DNA of 20,887 nucleotides. Source: a virus. Shown piece by piece: positions 13,590 through 20,591 of this stretch. The notes under the pieces are model-generated. The model was not told where the DNA came from. It saw nothing but the letters and a program-made list of their open reading frames with translations, and searched no databases. The DNA is taken from positions 1 to 20,887 of the IMG/VR virus record IMGVR_UViG_3300042350_000912. One strand, written 5' to 3'. Each line of letters opens with the position of its first letter. Position 1 is the stretch's first letter. The position numbers and the translations under genes were made by a program.

Positions 13590-14765
13590 TTAGTCGGCTG
13601 TTTTGTACGGCTGTCCGTTTCGGGTGATGGTCAGTGTCGGGTGAAGTTTCCGCATCCTGTCAATTATCACTTGGCAGTACTTCGGGTCAAGTTCCATTCC
13701 GTAGCACTTGCGGTTTAGTTGGTGGGCTGCGACCATTGTAGAACCGCTGCCTAAAAAGAAATCAAACACCAAACTATTTGCGTGAGAACTTATCTTCATT
13801 TCATTTGCAATTAATTCAATTGGCTTCATTGTTGGATGCAATCCACTTTCCCTCCCAAATTCCAAACATCGTGAATAGTTAACATCTTTTAATCCGTTGT
13901 TCCAGATTGCTGACTTTCTAAATAACAAAAGATATTCAATGTCGGGTCTATGAGAATCTCCAATTGGAATTGCATTTGGCTTTTTCCAAATCAAAACATT
14001 GAATGAATACCCAGCATCTCTTGCCCAAACTAAATAATCGGGCAATAACTCTTTATTGCAAAAAATATACGCATTCATATTTTTACCAAACACTAATGGC
14101 AAAACTTGTAAAAATTCTGATGGTTCAAAATTTGAAATAAATTCAATGTCTTTGCCTTGTTTCTTTAGCCCAGCACCAATACTTCCCTTTGCTCCGCCTT
14201 CTGTTTCTATTTTATACGGCGGGTCGGTAAAAACCATGTCGGCTTTCTGCCCATCCATTAACCTTGCAACTGCATCGCTATCCGTGGAATCCCCACAAAG
14301 CAAACGATGCTCACCAATCTCAAACAAGTCGCCCAGCACGATGTCGGTCTTTAATTCGTCAGGCATTTCAAAGTCATCCTCCTCCGCTTCCAATTCCTTC
14401 GCCTGCTCAAACTCGGGAAGGTCAAGACCCCACTCGTTTAGTTCATCGGCATCCCACTCATTCGCCAGCATATCCCAATCCCACTCGCCACCGCTTACGT
14501 TGTCCTTGATGATGAACTGCCTTTGCTTGTCCTCATCCCAATCCACGACTTGAATCGGCACGTCCTTCCATCCAGCTTCGCGCATTGCTTTCAATCGCAT
14601 ATTGCCACCCAGCACGACCATATCGGTATTAACGACAACGGGTCGAACCTCGGCCATCTCGGGAAGGTCTTTGATGGACTGCACCAGTTTCTTGAACTTG
14701 TCATCCTTGATGATGCGCGGGTTGTTCGGGTTCGGCTTCAACTCGCCAATGGCTACCTTCTTCAT
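13590..14765 (-). CDS. ParB-like nuclease domain fused to a DNA N4/N6 methyltransferase
   Basis: A 391-residue two-domain protein. Residues 1-90 form a ParB/sulfiredoxin-like domain with the motif GGNMRLKAM near 53-61. An acidic linker follows (about 105-140), then a methyltransferase with catalytic DPPY at 181-184, a conserved HPTMKP at 310-315 and the AdoMet-binding FLGSGS at 337-342. DPPY precedes the FxGxG motif, the order of beta-class enzymes making N6-methyladenine or N4-methylcytosine. This fusion is common in phages and prophages and would protect phage DNA from restriction, or mark it. The start overlaps the preceding stop (ATGA) just behind GGAGG, one of the few good Shine-Dalgarno sites here. 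The segment 13740-14210, covering the catalytic core and likely target-recognition part, is visibly more AT-rich than both flanks. Confidence 0.88.
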   Translation of the reverse strand: MKKVAIGELKPNPNNPRIIKDDKFKKLVQSIKDLPEMAEVRPVVVNTDMVVLGGNMRLKAMREAGWKDVPIQVVDWDEDKQRQFIIKDNVSGGEWDWDMLANEWDADELNEWGLDLPEFEQAKELEAEEDDFEMPDELKTDIVLGDLFEIGEHRLLCGDSTDSDAVARLMDGQKADMVFTDPPYKIETEGGAKGSIGAGLKKQGKDIEFISNFEPSEFLQVLPLVFGKNMNAYIFCNKELLPDYLVWARDAGYSFNVLIWKKPNAIPIGDSHRPDIEYLLLFRKSAIWNNGLKDVNYSRCLEFGRESGLHPTMKPIELIANEMKISSHANSLVFDFFLGSGSTMVAAHQLNRKCYGMELDPKYCQVIIDRMRKLHPTLTITRNGQPYKTAD

Positions 14766-14953
14766 GCCTCCATGTTTGTAACGATGTCAATGATCTTTTC
14801 TATGACCGCGACCTTGGCGTGCATCGCGTTGGGTGCTGTGCTGTCTTCGAGCGAATCGAGGACGTTTGACAGGTTTGTCAACAAATGTCCGCGATCCTGC
14901 CAGTCGAGTGCTCGTGCATCCTGTTCGATTGTAATGTCGGGTTGTGTCTGCAT
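14762..14953 (-). CDS. Hypothetical protein, 63 aa
   Basis: A small acidic, helical protein starting MQTQPDITIEQDARALDWQD and ending VIEKIIDIVTNMEA. No motif is recognised. I use the ATG at 14953 and not the in-frame ATG at 14968 because 14953 lies exactly five bases after GATATTTA, as in three structural genes. The gene sits between a Cys-containing small protein and the methyltransferase, and its stop overlaps the methyltransferase start. The reading frame continues cleanly into that overlap and the last codons supply the Shine-Dalgarno for the next gene. Function unknown. Confidence 0.6.
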   Translation of the reverse strand: MQTQPDITIEQDARALDWQDRGHLLTNLSNVLDSLEDSTAPNAMHAKVAVIEKIIDIVTNMEA

Positions 14954-14958
14954 AGTAG

Positions 14959-14966
14959 TAAATATC
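14959..14966 (-). promoter_or_regulatory. GATATTTA start-site element (63-aa gene)
   Basis: Minus-strand GATATTTA, followed by CTACT and the ATG at 14953, just after the stop of the preceding small gene. It is the only copy outside the structural block, showing that the element is not tied to one functional module. Confidence 0.55.
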
Positions 14967-14967
14967 A

Positions 14968-15195
14968 TTAGATCGATAATCGTGCGCGTGATTCCTGTGC
15001 ATCAGCCATCATCTCCTGCAATCGGGAAACGGCGCATGATCCGCACCACCAGTTCGTACGTCCGTAGCCGTTGGCGTTGGCGACGTTTTCAAGCATCGCG
15101 ACCTCGCTTGGCGATAGCGACATGGTCTGCGACGCGTAGTAACCGTCAAGTTTGTGCTTAACCGAAAGCACCTGCAATGCTTCGTCAAGTGTCAT
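14968..15195 (-). CDS. Hypothetical protein with NWWCGSC motif, 75 aa
   Basis: A 75-residue protein starting MTLDEALQVLSVKHKLDGYY. Near residues 48-54 it contains NWWCGSC, a CxxC pair that could bind metal or be redox-active, followed by a helical segment AVSRLQEMMADAQE. The segment SLSPSEVAMLENVANANGYG is reminiscent of small proteins I associate with Bacteroidota phages, but I cannot name a family. Its ATG overlaps the membrane-protein stop (ATGA) behind a GGAG sequence three bases away, supporting co-translation. Function unknown. Confidence 0.6.
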   Translation of the reverse strand: MTLDEALQVLSVKHKLDGYYASQTMSLSPSEVAMLENVANANGYGRTNWWCGSCAVSRLQEMMADAQESRARLSI

Positions 15196-15446
15196 TTCTC
15201 CGAGAGTTTAATAGTCAGCACCGTCAACCCGGCAGCCGATAGGCCGACCGGTATGGCAAGCATCCAGTGCAGGTTGGAGGCTGCGATGGTCAGCACCACC
15301 CCCCACCAAAATGCGAGGCAGGTCAGGCAGGTCAGCGGCTTGCATTTCGCATAGCGGTAGTACCACGCTGGCAGGACGTTATAGCGGTTCATCGCCAAGG
15401 AAGTCATAGTGGCCAAAAGCAAGATAGTAATCAGATCCAAGTTCAT
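15192..15446 (-). CDS. Small membrane protein with CxxxxCxxC motif
   Basis: An 84-residue protein with a hydrophobic N-terminal segment (about residues 4-20, LDLITILLLATMTSLAM) and a second long hydrophobic region (about 44-80) that could form one or two spans. Between them lies CKPLTCLTCLAFWWG. The Cys-x2-Cys-x2-F-W-x-G arrangement recalls small DUF1360-like membrane proteins, in which such a cysteine motif precedes a membrane helix. Lysis or membrane-associated replication roles are conceivable but unsupported. It overlaps the sigma-like gene by 68 bp and the next gene by 4 bp, so it is tightly packed in the replication transcript. Confidence 0.6.
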   Translation of the reverse strand: MNLDLITILLLATMTSLAMNRYNVLPAWYYRYAKCKPLTCLTCLAFWWGVVLTIAASNLHWMLAIPVGLSAAGLTVLTIKLSEK

Positions 15447-15948
15447 GTTTTAGTCGTTGTTTGCAGTTGTTGATTGTGTACGAAATTGATCGCCAAGGTA
15501 TCTTGGTGAGTCGCTCGATGAGTTTCTTGTTACCCAGTTCGAGCCATAGGAGGAATAGCTGCTTGTCGTATGGGTAAGCGCCGGCTTTTGCCCAGCTATC
15601 CATGACTTGTAGCGCGCGTTGATAAATCGCATCAGGCCTATCGTCATACGGCTCATCAGCTGCTTCAAGCTGTATCTCGGTGATTTCCTCGCGCAGTTCA
15701 TTGTGTCGGAAGTCGCGTTGAAATTTAGAGTTGCGACTTCGGTAAAGGTTGATAGCCATTCGCACGACGTAGAAGTTGAGGTAACCTCCTGCGTGCATTG
15801 CTTCGATCTTATCGGCTGGCTTTTCATATAAGCGGATGACAAGTTCATGTTCGAGGTCAGGCGCAAGGTCAGGCGTTGCCAGCTGCCTCGCTATCTGCCG
15901 CAGCTTGCCGCTCGTGTAAAGCGTTAGTATGATTGTGCGTGCCTCCAC
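15379..15948 (-). CDS. Sigma-70-like (ECF-type) transcription factor, putative
   Basis: A 189-residue protein from a GTG start (residues MEARTIILTLYTSGKLRQIA). The region DLEHELVIRLYE and GGYLNFYVVRMAINLYRSRN (about 30-75) resembles sigma region 2, with aromatic and basic residues suited to promoter opening. The C-terminal stretch LTKIPWRSISYTINNCKQRLKHEL (about 145-169) resembles the helix-turn-helix of region 4. Together they suggest a divergent sigma factor that could redirect host RNA polymerase to phage promoters. It overlaps the DnaA-like gene by 80 bp in another frame. A TATATTTG box lies nine bases before the GTG. A target is not shown; the recurrent GATATTTA element is a natural candidate. 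A DNA-binding protein without polymerase contact is the alternative. Confidence 0.58.
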   Translation of the reverse strand: MEARTIILTLYTSGKLRQIARQLATPDLAPDLEHELVIRLYEKPADKIEAMHAGGYLNFYVVRMAINLYRSRNSKFQRDFRHNELREEITEIQLEAADEPYDDRPDAIYQRALQVMDSWAKAGAYPYDKQLFLLWLELGNKKLIERLTKIPWRSISYTINNCKQRLKHELGSDYYLAFGHYDFLGDEPL

Positions 15949-16276
15949 ATTGGTCGCAAATATACATAGTATCTTTTGGTCTAATATTGTGCGGCTCGTA
16001 GCGCTTAATTTCTTTGAGCCACGTGTACTTGTTCATCGTAACTTGCAAGACGTAGATGACCTCCAAGCCGTGGTGTACTGTCGAGTAGTGGCGGCGCATC
16101 AGCTTGGCTATCTCCATCAGCGTCATTTTCATTTTATGGCGCATGAGGTAAATCAGGCAGTAGCGTGCCTCCGCGACTTCGCGGTGGCGGTCTTGGCTCT
16201 GCATCTGGCGCAGGCCAACGCCTGTGCGCTTGGTCACCTGCTCGGCGTAGTAGTAGAACTCCCTTTGTCTATTCAT
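15869..16276 (-). CDS. Stand-alone DnaA domain IV-like DNA-binding protein
   Basis: A 135-residue protein. Residues about 30-76 (DRHREVAEARYCLIYLMRHK, then MKMTLMEIAKLMRRHYSTVH) match the layout of the DnaA C-terminal helix-turn-helix. That layout is an ARxxxxYL helix, a short turn, a SLxEIG-like helix and a basic RxHSTV-type recognition loop. There is no AAA+ domain, so it can bind DNA but not act as an ATP-driven initiator. The C terminus holds C107, C110, H114 and H116 (CDQCGGTHNH), a possible zinc site. The gene starts within the VRR-NUC stop (ATGA). A plausible job is binding repeats at the phage origin or repressing its own promoter. The domain match is by eye. Confidence 0.68.
   Translation of the reverse strand: MNRQREFYYYAEQVTKRTGVGLRQMQSQDRHREVAEARYCLIYLMRHKMKMTLMEIAKLMRRHYSTVHHGLEVIYVLQVTMNKYTWLKEIKRYEPHNIRPKDTMYICDQCGGTHNHTNALHERQAAADSEAAGNA
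15957..15964 (-). promoter_or_regulatory. Candidate -7 promoter box (TATATTTG) before the sigma-like gene
   Basis: TATATTTG on the minus strand fits TAnnTTTG and lies eight bases before the GTG of the sigma-like gene, inside the 3' part of the DnaA-like gene. Because it lies in coding sequence and has no evident -33 element, chance is a fair alternative. Confidence 0.33.
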
Positions 16277-16611
16277 TGGTTGGTGGTTGGTTTGTTGATT
16301 GCTTTTAGAAAATCATCCAGTGATCGAACTATGTAGTACTTGTATCCTGCAGCTTCGATCTGCATCTGCCAAATCTTCTGCGCCACGTTTTGCCTACCTG
16401 TTTCGGTCTTAAACTCCAGCGCTATCATCCCTGACGGCGACAGGTATAGCATATCCGCGACACCAGCAACGACACCCATGCCCTTCATGACTGCGCCTTG
16501 ATAGCTGTTGTTGCTGTTGTTGTTCACCGCAAAGAGTAATCCGCGCTCTGCTTGGTAGTTGTTCCAGTGATAGACGAAACACTGGGATTGAAGTCTGAAT
16601 TCTGAAGACAT
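16273..16611 (-). CDS. VRR-NUC domain nuclease
   Basis: A 112-residue protein that is essentially one VRR-NUC (PD-(D/E)xK superfamily) domain. The signatures are GVADMLYL (Asp 53), EFKTETGRQ (Glu 66, Lys 68) and a following Gln-containing helix (KIWQMQIEAAGYKYYIVRS). Phage members are small nucleases; relatives resolve branched DNA such as Holliday junctions or act with SF2 helicases. It directly follows the SF2 helicase gene, overlapping its 3' end by 88 bp in another frame, an unusually long overlap that suggests tight co-expression. It probably acts in replication, recombination or clearing branches before packaging. Family confidence is high; the exact substrate is inferred. Confidence 0.85.
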   Translation of the reverse strand: MSSEFRLQSQCFVYHWNNYQAERGLLFAVNNNSNNSYQGAVMKGMGVVAGVADMLYLSPSGMIALEFKTETGRQNVAQKIWQMQIEAAGYKYYIVRSLDDFLKAINKPTTNQ

Positions 16612-18059
16612 GAGAATAGTGGTTGATTGTGTTCGTTTTTAAGGTCTTGAAGGATCATAAAATACCCCCTTTTGTAGCCGCACAAATTTAGCAAATGCTT
16701 GGCAGTGTGTTTGTCATTGATGAGCGTGTGCAGCACCCAGTACAGCTTAATCTTCTTCAGCTTAATCAATGCCGCCACTTCTTTCAGTGTAGCCTCCTTC
16801 GCAATCTTGCGGTAGTCGCTTGGCGTGTAGTTCGGGTTGATTTGCAGGATAACTTCTTCGCCCATCTCTCCGATTTTGACAGGTGCGACGTAGTGGCACG
16901 ATGGACACTCGGCAAGTCCTGATGGCATCATGTAGCCACACTTCCTGCAGTTCTTCTGCGGTGCAATGCCTTTGCTTTTCTTGGCTTTTTTCTCCAGCAT
17001 CCAAACGCGGTCAAACTCCCACGCCTTGTGCTGCTCCCTGTTGTTGCCAAAGTCCAGTATGGTAAACTCCTTCTTGGTCGGTGTCACCCGGCTGCCTCTG
17101 CCGCACATCTGCAAGTATAGCGGCAGCGACTTTGTCGCGCGGTAGAGGATTACGACTTCAACATTTGGATCGTCAAAGCCAGTCGTCAAGATGCCGCAGT
17201 TGCACAGGATGCCGTTTGCACTGTCTTTGAACCACGCCAACACCTCCTGCCTCTCATCCGCTTTCATCGTGCTGTCCAAGTGTCGCGCTGGCAGTCCTGC
17301 GTCTTGCAGTTCTTTGCATAGTTCTTTGCTCGACGCAATACTTGGCGCAAATGCCAGCGCCTTCTTATTTGAGCAGTAAAGGAGGTAGTTCGTTATCACG
17401 CCGCGAAAGACCTTCTGCTTGCTGTACGCTACCCCCAGTTGCGCCGCATCGTAGTCGCCGTTGTATGTTCGCACTCCTGTTAGGTCAACTGGCACGCTGT
17501 ACGTCGTTGGCGTGGCGAGGTAGCCATCGTCTATCAACTCGCGAATGGTGACAGGGTCGACGATTTTCGTGTAGAATTCCTTGAGCGCCTTTTGGTTGCC
17601 TTCGCGATGCGGCGTTGCTGTCGCGCCTATGACCGTTGCTTTTTCCGGAATGTAGGCAAAGAGTTTGTCAAAGCTGCCTTTGTGCGCTTCGTCGATGATT
17701 ACGAGGTCAATATCCTGCATCATCTTTTCGTATTCGGCCTTTGCCATTCGTCGGTTCAGCGATTCAATCATCGCGATGTAGCATGTTGATGGCTGCAGCT
17801 TTGCTTTGCCTTGCTTGATGGCTATTGGTGAAACGTCAAAGCGCGTCAGTGCGCCGTCTGTTTGCGTCAGCAGTTCGACGCGGTCGGTGACGATCAGCAC
17901 CTTCTTGCCTTTGCTTAGCGCGGATTTTACCATTGCGCTGAACATTACCGTCTTTCCGGCACCTGTTGGAGCGCAGAGGATCACGCGCCTGTTGCCCTCG
18001 CCAATGGCAACGCGCAGCTGCTCAATGGCTTTTTGCTGATAAGGTCGGAGTGTAGTCAC
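16524..18059 (-). CDS. SF2 (DEAH-type) helicase with C4 zinc finger
   Basis: From a GTG at 18059 the protein is 511 residues, starting MTTLRPYQQKAIEQLR. SF2 motifs are Walker A APTGAGKT at 30-37, DEAH at 123-126, ATATP at 146-150 and motif VI QMCGRGSR at 317-324. A zinc ribbon follows (C371, C374, C385, C388). It is an ATP-driven DNA translocase of the type II restriction-helicase/RecQ-like architecture used in phage replication or repair. Longer starts exist at ATG 18128 and 18146, but they add a Cys/Lys-rich tail unlike helicase N termini and read through the repeat cluster at 18051-18272, so I prefer the GTG. The frame stays open upstream to 18608 only by chance inside the primase gene. 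The 3' end overlaps the VRR-NUC gene. Confidence 0.85.
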   Translation of the reverse strand: MTTLRPYQQKAIEQLRVAIGEGNRRVILCAPTGAGKTVMFSAMVKSALSKGKKVLIVTDRVELLTQTDGALTRFDVSPIAIKQGKAKLQPSTCYIAMIESLNRRMAKAEYEKMMQDIDLVIIDEAHKGSFDKLFAYIPEKATVIGATATPHREGNQKALKEFYTKIVDPVTIRELIDDGYLATPTTYSVPVDLTGVRTYNGDYDAAQLGVAYSKQKVFRGVITNYLLYCSNKKALAFAPSIASSKELCKELQDAGLPARHLDSTMKADERQEVLAWFKDSANGILCNCGILTTGFDDPNVEVVILYRATKSLPLYLQMCGRGSRVTPTKKEFTILDFGNNREQHKAWEFDRVWMLEKKAKKSKGIAPQKNCRKCGYMMPSGLAECPSCHYVAPVKIGEMGEEVILQINPNYTPSDYRKIAKEATLKEVAALIKLKKIKLYWVLHTLINDKHTAKHLLNLCGYKRGYFMILQDLKNEHNQPLFSCLQNSDFNPSVSSITGTTTKQSADYSLR

Positions 18060-18272
18060 TTGTAGTTGGTTTGTAGTAGGTTTTTTGCAAGATAAGTTAC
18101 TACAAAAAAACGGCCTTTGCAATATCATGGAGGGCGTTTTTTGCATTTGTAGTAAGTGTAGTAAGACTTTTTTAATAAAAAGAGTATGTATTATATGATG
18201 ACGATATGAATAATATTCACGCGCATATAGGGTTTCAAAAGTGCGTTTGTAGTAACTACATCTTACTACAAA
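18051..18272. repeat. TTTGTAGTAA repeat cluster, candidate replication origin
   Basis: The gap between the primase-helicase and the SF2 helicase holds a repeated element TTTGTAGTAA. Plus-strand copies are at 18146-18155 and 18246-18255, a one-mismatch copy TTTGTAGTAG starts at 18070, and shorter TGTAGT copies occur at 18051, 18061 and 18157. Inverted copies TTACTACAAA are at 18097-18106 and 18263-18272. The copies at 18246-18272 form a perfect 10-bp inverted repeat with a 7-nt spacer that overlaps the primase stop. Between them lies an AT-rich stretch (about 18164-18225). Repeats plus an AT-rich zone beside replication genes is the usual look of an iteron-type origin; an operator for a repressor, or mRNA hairpins, are alternatives. 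Confidence 0.6.
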
Positions 18273-20455
18273 ATTGGGGGAATGTACGTTTCCAAGTCGC
18301 TGGGGCATATTTGCCATTTTTTGATTGGACACTTGCTTCCTTCTTCCCGGCGGCTTTGCTGGATGTAGCCGAGTGCTTTCAGCTGCTGACCTGTCTTGTG
18401 GAGGCTTACGGATTGCCTTGAGTTCAGGTCGATGTAGACTTTTATCTCGCTCGTCGTCATCCACTTCTGCACGTTTGTGCTTGGCGGCTTGAAGTACTTG
18501 ACTATCAACTCGCGCTCCAAACTTGGCTGTTCGTTGTCCATCGTGTTGTTGTTGAGGTACGCCGTGTCTTGCGTATCTAAATACCATGCCTTTGGGTTTG
18601 CCTTCCATTCGTTGTATAGCTCAACCCACAGGTCTATTTTGTCGATGGCTTCGTAGCTATCCCAGTCAATGCTGACCACGTCAATCGGCACGATGCGTCT
18701 ATTGCCGGTCGGGTCATTTATTATTTCGGCCTCGTTTGACGTGCCGCACAAGACTGCTATTCGTCGCAGCTCTTCATGCACTTTGCCGTAAGGCTTGCGT
18801 ATTGTAAATGTCTGTCGGCTGGAAAGTTCTTTCAGCTTCTTCGCCTCCTGCTTGCTCTTTCCGCCAAATTCGTCATCGCACAGTATTATCTTCTTGCACA
18901 TCAGAATCTCATCATCCTTACCGGCATCGAGTTTTGATTCACCGTAATACGAGCGCAGTTCTTCGGGTAGCAGGTATCGGAAGAAATTTGTCTTGCCGAT
19001 GCCTTGCGCTCCTGTCAGAACAAGGCAGATGACGGAGTAGTCGTAGTGCATGGATGCGACTACGCCATGTAGCCATTTTTTAAGGAAATTAGCGACGTAG
19101 AAGGGATCATGACCTTTTGCGTGTATGCAGTCCACCAACTGGATGAAGTTGCCTCTCGGTTGACGTGAGGCGTGTTTAGCGAAGAACTCTGCAAATGGGT
19201 TATATCGTGCTGTGTTTTCGGAGTCGATAATGTCAAAGACGAGTTGCTTTTTAACCTTTGATCCGTAGGCGTGAACGGCTTGCAGGTAAATCGTGTTGAG
19301 TTCGCGATCAGTCACTGGCTCTCCTGATCTCTCGTAGTTCCTTGTGACTTCGTTAAAGCGGATATTGATGCCTCCGATAAATGTTTTGAGTGCGTCGAGC
19401 ATTTCATCAGCACTTGGCTTCTCGATGTCTTTTTCTTCCAGCGCAAATGATTGCGTGACTCGGTCTTCTACATCTTCAAGGCCGTCGACTTCGGTGAGGT
19501 AGCTGATGGTTTCCTTGCGTGCGTCGTCCGTAGATCGGAAGCCACCAGCGACACCAACACGCGCTCGGTTAATCAGCGACATGCGCTCGATTCGCTTAGT
19601 CTGCTCGGTCTGCGTTTCTACGCCAGCGGCGCGCGCCATGTAGACGAGTGTTGCAAATGTGATTTCACGACGTGAGGATCGCTGCAACTCTGCGTATTTA
19701 GCGTCGCACTTTTGTGCGTTGTACTTAGCACTCATCTGCGACAGGGTGTGGAAGTGATCCAGTCCTTTCGGATCGTCTTTGTATTTGCTGATTAAGGCGC
19801 AGCCAACGCGATACCAGTCTTGATAGCCTTCGCATAGGTTTATGTTGCGACTTACGATTTGCGCGATCATGTAGTCGCTATCTGATTCGTTGCCGACGTA
19901 CTGCGCTCGCATCGGTGCCGATGGCTTTGGCAGGTAGTCTTTGAATCGTGCTGGCTTTTTCTCTGAGATGTAGAGGTCTGGATCATAGCTGACATAGCGC
20001 AGTCGGGTGACGTCCTTGCAGGCACGGTCAACGATTAACTCGTACCTGTCTGCAATGCGCTTCTCAATTCCAAGGTAAGCGTCGAGGTGCCTGTTCGGAT
20101 CAATAGAAAATATGGCGCAGTAGCCTTTGCCTCCAGCGGAGCGGAACATCGCGTATAGCAGTGGATCGTGGCGCAACTTGGCAGCACCTTCTTCGATGTT
20201 TGGGTTGTCCTGCTCATCGATGTCCATGCAGATAAAGCCGCTGTGCTGGATGAGCTGGTCGGACTTGCGTGCTTTGAACTCTCCGCTTGTGGTGAATGCT
20301 GGCAGTCTGTCTTTCCCTGTTTTCCCTGTTCGGTAGTCAAGGATGTAATCCTGCCATCGTCCATCTTTGATGTTGGCAAGAATGGTGTTGAGGTCAGCAG
20401 AATTTACTGGCGTGACGTTGCGGTGTGAATCGAATATCGAAACTTTTATAGACAT
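18266..20455 (-). CDS. Primase-helicase (BT4734-like / PriCT / VirE domains)
   Basis: A 729-residue replication protein. Residues 1-175 resemble the BT4734/VirE N-terminal (AEP primase-like) domain, with the hDhD-type motif MDID at 77-80, FRSAGGKGY at 104-112 and RLRYVSYDPD near 151-160. Residues about 190-278 resemble the primase C-terminal PriCT_2 domain (GYQDWYRVGCALISKY). Residues about 430-640 form a VirE-type helicase with Walker A GAQGIGKT at 482-489, Walker B KIILCDDEFGG at 522-532 and GTSNE at 571-575. It would prime and unwind phage DNA at the fork. The ATG at 20455 has no Shine-Dalgarno. A promoter-like box at 20580 and a strong terminator at 20480 lie upstream. The stop codon lies within the inverted repeat of the candidate origin. 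Confidence 0.88.
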   Translation of the reverse strand: MSIKVSIFDSHRNVTPVNSADLNTILANIKDGRWQDYILDYRTGKTGKDRLPAFTTSGEFKARKSDQLIQHSGFICMDIDEQDNPNIEEGAAKLRHDPLLYAMFRSAGGKGYCAIFSIDPNRHLDAYLGIEKRIADRYELIVDRACKDVTRLRYVSYDPDLYISEKKPARFKDYLPKPSAPMRAQYVGNESDSDYMIAQIVSRNINLCEGYQDWYRVGCALISKYKDDPKGLDHFHTLSQMSAKYNAQKCDAKYAELQRSSRREITFATLVYMARAAGVETQTEQTKRIERMSLINRARVGVAGGFRSTDDARKETISYLTEVDGLEDVEDRVTQSFALEEKDIEKPSADEMLDALKTFIGGINIRFNEVTRNYERSGEPVTDRELNTIYLQAVHAYGSKVKKQLVFDIIDSENTARYNPFAEFFAKHASRQPRGNFIQLVDCIHAKGHDPFYVANFLKKWLHGVVASMHYDYSVICLVLTGAQGIGKTNFFRYLLPEELRSYYGESKLDAGKDDEILMCKKIILCDDEFGGKSKQEAKKLKELSSRQTFTIRKPYGKVHEELRRIAVLCGTSNEAEIINDPTGNRRIVPIDVVSIDWDSYEAIDKIDLWVELYNEWKANPKAWYLDTQDTAYLNNNTMDNEQPSLERELIVKYFKPPSTNVQKWMTTSEIKVYIDLNSRQSVSLHKTGQQLKALGYIQQSRREEGSKCPIKKWQICPSDLETYIPPIL

Positions 20456-20479
20456 GAAATAGGTTTGGGATGTAGGTAG

Positions 20480-20514
20480 AAAAAAATACCCCGACTGGTC
20501 GAAGGCAGTCGGGG
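20480..20514 (-). terminator. Rho-independent terminator upstream of the primase gene
   Basis: A perfect 9-bp stem (CCCCGACTG at 20489-20497, CAGTCGGGG at 20506-20514) with an 8-nt loop is followed on the minus strand by TA and seven Ts (20486-20480). It ends the SSB transcript 24 bp before the primase ATG, and sits downstream of a candidate promoter at 20580. Confidence 0.88.
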
Positions 20515-20579
20515 CAGGCCAAGGTAGCGGCTTTGCTTACGTCATTGATTGGCTTCGACTCCGCTCTCTGACTCTATCA

Positions 20580-20587
20580 CAAATATA
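20580..20587 (-). promoter_or_regulatory. Candidate -7 promoter box (TATATTTG) upstream of the primase gene
   Basis: TATATTTG on the minus strand fits TAnnTTTG and lies in the gap after the 73-residue gene. No convincing -33 element is seen. A transcript from here would run through the terminator at 20514-20480 before reaching the primase, which would make that hairpin an attenuator. Confidence 0.4.
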
Positions 20588-20591
20588 ACGA

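Noticed and set aside
16683-16690. TAAATTTG box on the minus strand near the end of the helicase gene
   Set aside because: It lies in coding sequence about 70 bp from the next start with no -33 element; not enough to call a promoter.
18104-18143. Hairpin AAAAAACGGCC / GGGCGTTTTTT in the repeat cluster as a bidirectional terminator
   Set aside because: Short GC stem with one mismatch and a long loop; weaker than the other terminators and better explained as part of the repeat/AT-rich region.
18060-18608. N-terminal extension of the SF2 helicase to 18608
   Set aside because: It lies inside the primase-helicase gene in another frame and across the repeat cluster, with no helicase-like sequence before TLRPYQQKA.
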